Made by a program: the position numbers and the translations under genes. A model generated the notes under the pieces. It was not told where the DNA came from, searched no databases, and was given only the letters and a program-made list of their open reading frames with translations. DNA of 8,474 bases from an uncultured Halieaceae bacterium (GTDB lineage: Bacteria > Pseudomonadota > Gammaproteobacteria > Pseudomonadales > Halieaceae): contig CALINF010000074.1 of NCBI GenBank assembly GCA_938045215.1, forward strand, positions 1 through 8,474, read 5' to 3'. Of the stretch, positions 6,168-8,474 are shown one piece after another (position 1 is the first letter of the stretch; every line of letters starts with the position of its first letter).

Positions 6168-6197
6168 GGAGCGACCACGAATATCCGCGGCCACTCC
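6168..6197 (-). other. 13-bp RNA hairpin just after the htpG stop
   Basis: Nine bases after the htpG TGA, the minus-strand RNA can fold GGAGUGGCCGCGG against UCGUGGUCGCUCC with a four-base AUAU loop. All 13 positions pair if four G-U wobbles are allowed. On the plus strand those four become A-C mismatches, so the structure favours the htpG transcript. No U run follows, so it is not a standard intrinsic terminator. It may be a 3' stability stem, an RNase site, or part of the leader between htpG and gpsA. Confidence 0.5.
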
Positions 6198-6205
6198 ATC
6201 GACAA

Positions 6206-8122
6206 TCAGCTATTACTCATCTGCAACAGTAGCTTGTTCAGGCGCGACACATAGCTCGCTGGGTCTGCCAGCTGGCCGCCCTCTGCCAGGTTGGCCTGGT
6301 CGAAGATAACGCTCGCCAGATCAGCGAAACGATCTTCGTCTGCCTCCTTATCCAGCATCAGCAACAGAGGATGTACCGGGTTGATTTCGAGAATGGGCTT
6401 GCTGCTGGGAACTTCCTGACCCGCAGCTTCCATGATGCGGCGCATTTGCGCGCCCATGTCATGCTCCCCTACCACCAGGCACGCTGGTGACTCGGTCAAC
6501 CTGCTGGTGGCTCGAACCTCTTCCACCTGAGATTCAAGGACCTTGGCCATACGCTCTACCAGCGCCTCGCTGTCTTTTTGCAACTTTTCCTGTTCAGCTT
6601 TTTCTTCCTCATTATCGGCTGCCAGGTCGAGTGCGCCGCGGGCGACATCCTGAAAGGTTTTACCGTCGAAGTCCTGCATGTGGTTCATCAACCAATCGTC
6701 GACCCGGTCTGACAGCAACAGCACCTCGATGCCTTTCTTGCGGAAGACCTCCAGATGCGGACTGCTTTTTGCCGTGTTGAAGTTTTCGGCGACCACGTAG
6801 TAGATCTTATCCTGGCCTTCCTGCATTCGGCTCACGTAATCTTCAAGCGACTGATCCTGCGTCTCTTTATCGGTGTGAGTCGTTGAAAAACGCAGTAGCT
6901 TGGCGATTTTCTCTTTATTGGCAAAATCTTCTGCCGGCCCCTCTTTCAGCACCTGTCCGAACTCTTTCCAGAACTCGGCGTACTCATCGCCTTCAGATTT
7001 AGCCAGCTTGGCCAGCATATCGAGAGATCGCTTGGTAAGCGCACTTCGCATGGAATCAACGGATGCATCCTGCTGAAGAATCTCGCGTGAAACATTCAGT
7101 GGTAGATCATTGGAGTCGACAACCCCCTTAACAAAGCGCAAATACTGCGGTAAGAACTGGTCCGCTTCATCCATGATAAATGTGCGTTGAACATAAAGCT
7201 TGAGGCCGCGAGCCATATCGCGATTCCACATATCGAATGGCGCGCGCTTGGGGAGGTACAGCAAGCTGGTGTACTCCAGCTTGCCTTCAACCTTGTTGTG
7301 GCTCCAGCTTAGTGGGTCTTCAAAATCGTGGGACACATGCCGATAAAACTCTTTGTACTCGTCATCAGATACATCTGAGCGTGAGCGCGTCCACAGTGCC
7401 TCAGCGGCATTCACTGCCTCATACTGCGGCTCCTGCTCCGGCGCATCTTCTTCGCCTTCTGCTGGTGGAACGACCGTTTCGAGCATCATCACCGGTACCG
7501 AGATGTGATCGGAGTATTTCTTGATCACGCTGCGTACGCGAAAGTCATCCGCAAACTCGGTGCAGTCCTGCTTGAGGAACAAGGTAATACTGGTTCCACG
7601 CTGCTCCTTCTCACGATCCTCGATAGAAAACTCGGCTTCACCGTGAGATTCCCATAAAGTACCCGATGCCGCGTCTTCTCCGGCCTTGCGCGTATGTACC
7701 TCAACCCGGTTAGCTACGATAAATGCAGAGTAAAAGCCCACACCAAATTGACCGATCAGCTGTGAATCTTTCTGCTGATCCCCCGTTAAGTTTTCCATGA
7801 ACGCTGCGGTACCTGACTTGGCGATCGTGCCGAGATTGGCGATCACTTCATCACGTGTCATACCAATACCGTTATCACTGATAGTAATGGTGCCCGCTTC
7901 TTTATCGACATCAACATGGATCGCAAACTCTGCCTGGTTTTCCAGCAGGTTCTCGTTGGCAAGCGCTTCAAACCGCAATTTGTCGATGGCATCGGAGGCG
8001 TTGGAGATCAACTCCCGCAGGAAAATTTCCTTGTTGCTGTACAGGGAGTGGATCATCAGGTGAAGTAGTTGCTTCGCCTCAGTTTGAAATCCCAGGGTTT
8101 CTTTCTTCATATCTGCTGTCAT
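6206..8122 (-). CDS. htpG: Molecular chaperone HtpG (bacterial Hsp90)
   Basis: An ATP-dependent homodimeric cytoplasmic chaperone that remodels client proteins, often after DnaK. The 638-residue protein is slightly longer than E. coli HtpG. The N-terminal GHKL ATPase domain shows LRELISNASDA at 35-45 (Glu37 being the catalytic base), SDNGIGM at 82-88 and IGQFGVGFYSAF at 123-134. An acidic linker follows at about 218-235. The middle domain has WSHNKVEG at 273-280 and NVSREILQQ at 343-351 with the ATP-sensing Arg346. The C-terminal dimerisation domain includes ILEINPVHPLL at 577-587; there is no eukaryotic MEEVD tail. The ATG has GAGGA four bases upstream; a later in-frame ATG (residue 5) has none. 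A sigma-32 promoter lies about 50 bases upstream, so heat-shock induction is expected. gpsA follows 123 bases downstream in the same direction. Confidence 0.99.
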   Translation of the reverse strand: MTADMKKETLGFQTEAKQLLHLMIHSLYSNKEIFLRELISNASDAIDKLRFEALANENLLENQAEFAIHVDVDKEAGTITISDNGIGMTRDEVIANLGTIAKSGTAAFMENLTGDQQKDSQLIGQFGVGFYSAFIVANRVEVHTRKAGEDAASGTLWESHGEAEFSIEDREKEQRGTSITLFLKQDCTEFADDFRVRSVIKKYSDHISVPVMMLETVVPPAEGEEDAPEQEPQYEAVNAAEALWTRSRSDVSDDEYKEFYRHVSHDFEDPLSWSHNKVEGKLEYTSLLYLPKRAPFDMWNRDMARGLKLYVQRTFIMDEADQFLPQYLRFVKGVVDSNDLPLNVSREILQQDASVDSMRSALTKRSLDMLAKLAKSEGDEYAEFWKEFGQVLKEGPAEDFANKEKIAKLLRFSTTHTDKETQDQSLEDYVSRMQEGQDKIYYVVAENFNTAKSSPHLEVFRKKGIEVLLLSDRVDDWLMNHMQDFDGKTFQDVARGALDLAADNEEEKAEQEKLQKDSEALVERMAKVLESQVEEVRATSRLTESPACLVVGEHDMGAQMRRIMEAAGQEVPSSKPILEINPVHPLLLMLDKEADEDRFADLASVIFDQANLAEGGQLADPASYVSRLNKLLLQMSNS

Positions 8123-8171
8123 AGCGTCCTCATCAAAAAGTTACAGGCACAACGGTATTCATTGAGCATCA

Positions 8172-8199
8172 AGATGGGGCTGTCTCAGCGCTTTTCAAG
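8172..8199 (-). promoter_or_regulatory. Sigma-32 heat-shock promoter of htpG
   Basis: On the minus strand CTTGAAA (8193-8199) and CCCCATCT (8172-8179) are separated by 13 bases. Both boxes match the known RpoH consensus (CTTGAA and CCCCATnT, spacer about 13-15) almost perfectly. The start would fall near 8165, giving a leader of roughly 43 bases before the htpG ATG. Confidence 0.9.
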
Positions 8200-8283
8200 G
8201 GCTATAACGACATACGCGACGGGTTATTTTTGGTCACCAGCGCGCCCACCTTGGTCCTTTACACAAACTGGACAACACAAGAC

Positions 8284-8313
8284 AAAAAAAACCCGCCGGA
8301 AAGCGGGTTTTTT
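8284..8313 (-). terminator. Intrinsic terminator after sucD
   Basis: On the minus strand a GC stem CCCGC/GCGGG with a six-base loop is flanked by A and T runs. The T run after the stem is eight bases long. It begins 20 bases after the sucD stop and lies before the htpG promoter, so it should end the sucD transcript. The A/T flanks are nearly symmetric, so the plus-strand read also looks like a terminator, though no plus-strand gene is seen here to need it. Confidence 0.9.
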
Positions 8314-8333
8314 GAGCAGCAAACGCCAATGTT

Positions 8334-8474
8334 CTACCAACCGGTAATCTCTTTCAGACCAGCACCACTATCGGCGAGGCTGCGCACTGTTTTTACTCCG
8401 GCGTCTTCGAGTGCTGCAAACTTCTCGTCTGCGGTACCCTTACCTCCAGAGATAATCGCCCCTGCATGGCCCAT
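8334..8474 (-). CDS. sucD: Succinyl-CoA synthetase (ADP-forming) alpha subunit SucD, C-terminal part
   Basis: The last 46 residues of SucD run off the right edge; the gene's start lies outside the window. The enzyme couples succinyl-CoA to succinate conversion with nucleotide triphosphate formation in the TCA cycle, as a complex with SucC. The fragment starts MGHAGAIISGGKGTADEKF, where the GHAGAI histidine is the one phosphorylated in catalysis, and continues GVKTVRSLADSGAGL before the stop. This matches the C-terminus of bacterial SucD closely. The leftmost Met here is internal, not the start. sucD normally ends a sucABCD-type operon, and the terminator directly downstream agrees. Confidence 0.97.
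   Translation of the reverse strand: MGHAGAIISGGKGTADEKFAALEDAGVKTVRSLADSGAGLKEITGW

Noticed and set aside
7237..7524. Plus-strand open frame opposite htpG
   Set aside because: It overlaps the conserved middle domain of htpG and has no protein-like features.
1..8474. Mobile element, CRISPR array, tRNA, defence or toxin-antitoxin genes
   Set aside because: No transposase, integrase, direct-repeat array, cloverleaf or paired small toxin-antitoxin frames were seen; every large gene is a core function.

Overview
This window looks like an ordinary chromosomal segment of a gammaproteobacterium with moderate G+C content. AroC, PrmB, FolE, GpsA, SixA, HtpG and the SucD tail all read as gammaproteobacterial types. 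A DUF4892-family protein, a family I know mainly from Pseudomonas and marine relatives, points to the Pseudomonadales/Cellvibrionales side rather than the enterics. No mobile element, integrase, tRNA, rRNA, CRISPR array or clear sign of recent transfer is visible, and I found no undescribed defence or biosynthetic system.

Layout, left to right. Positions 1-117 hold the acidic C-terminal end of an unrecognised plus-strand gene. It converges with a minus-strand group that, in transcription order, is prmB (ribosomal protein L3 glutamine methyltransferase), aroC (chorismate synthase) and a small two-helix membrane protein overlapping the aroC end. folE (GTP cyclohydrolase I) diverges from prmB across a 110-base gap and is the only complete plus-strand gene. 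folE converges with a tight minus-strand cluster: gpsA, sixA, an alpha/beta hydrolase and a secreted DUF4892 protein. Its genes abut, overlap by one base, or lie 9 bases apart, so they are probably one transcript. Upstream of gpsA, also on the minus strand, is htpG (Hsp90) with a textbook sigma-32 promoter. Upstream of htpG is the end of sucD (succinyl-CoA synthetase alpha) with its own intrinsic terminator, which separates the TCA-cycle transcript from htpG.

How the genes fit together. The window is a set of core functions: aromatic amino acid and folate precursor supply (aroC, folE), ribosome or translation-factor modification (prmB), phospholipid backbone synthesis (gpsA), phosphohistidine signalling (sixA), protein folding under stress (htpG) and the TCA cycle (sucD). 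The less characterised parts are the alpha/beta hydrolase and DUF4892 protein coupled behind gpsA-sixA, the small membrane protein after aroC, and a 13-bp RNA hairpin just after the htpG stop that relies on G-U pairs.

Start sites were chosen from the sequence where they mattered. gpsA is called at 6082 because a strong Shine-Dalgarno sits there. The hydrolase is called at 4556 because the longer frame only runs back through sixA. prmB is called at the ATG at 2444. No stretch of 300 bases or more lacks a gene.
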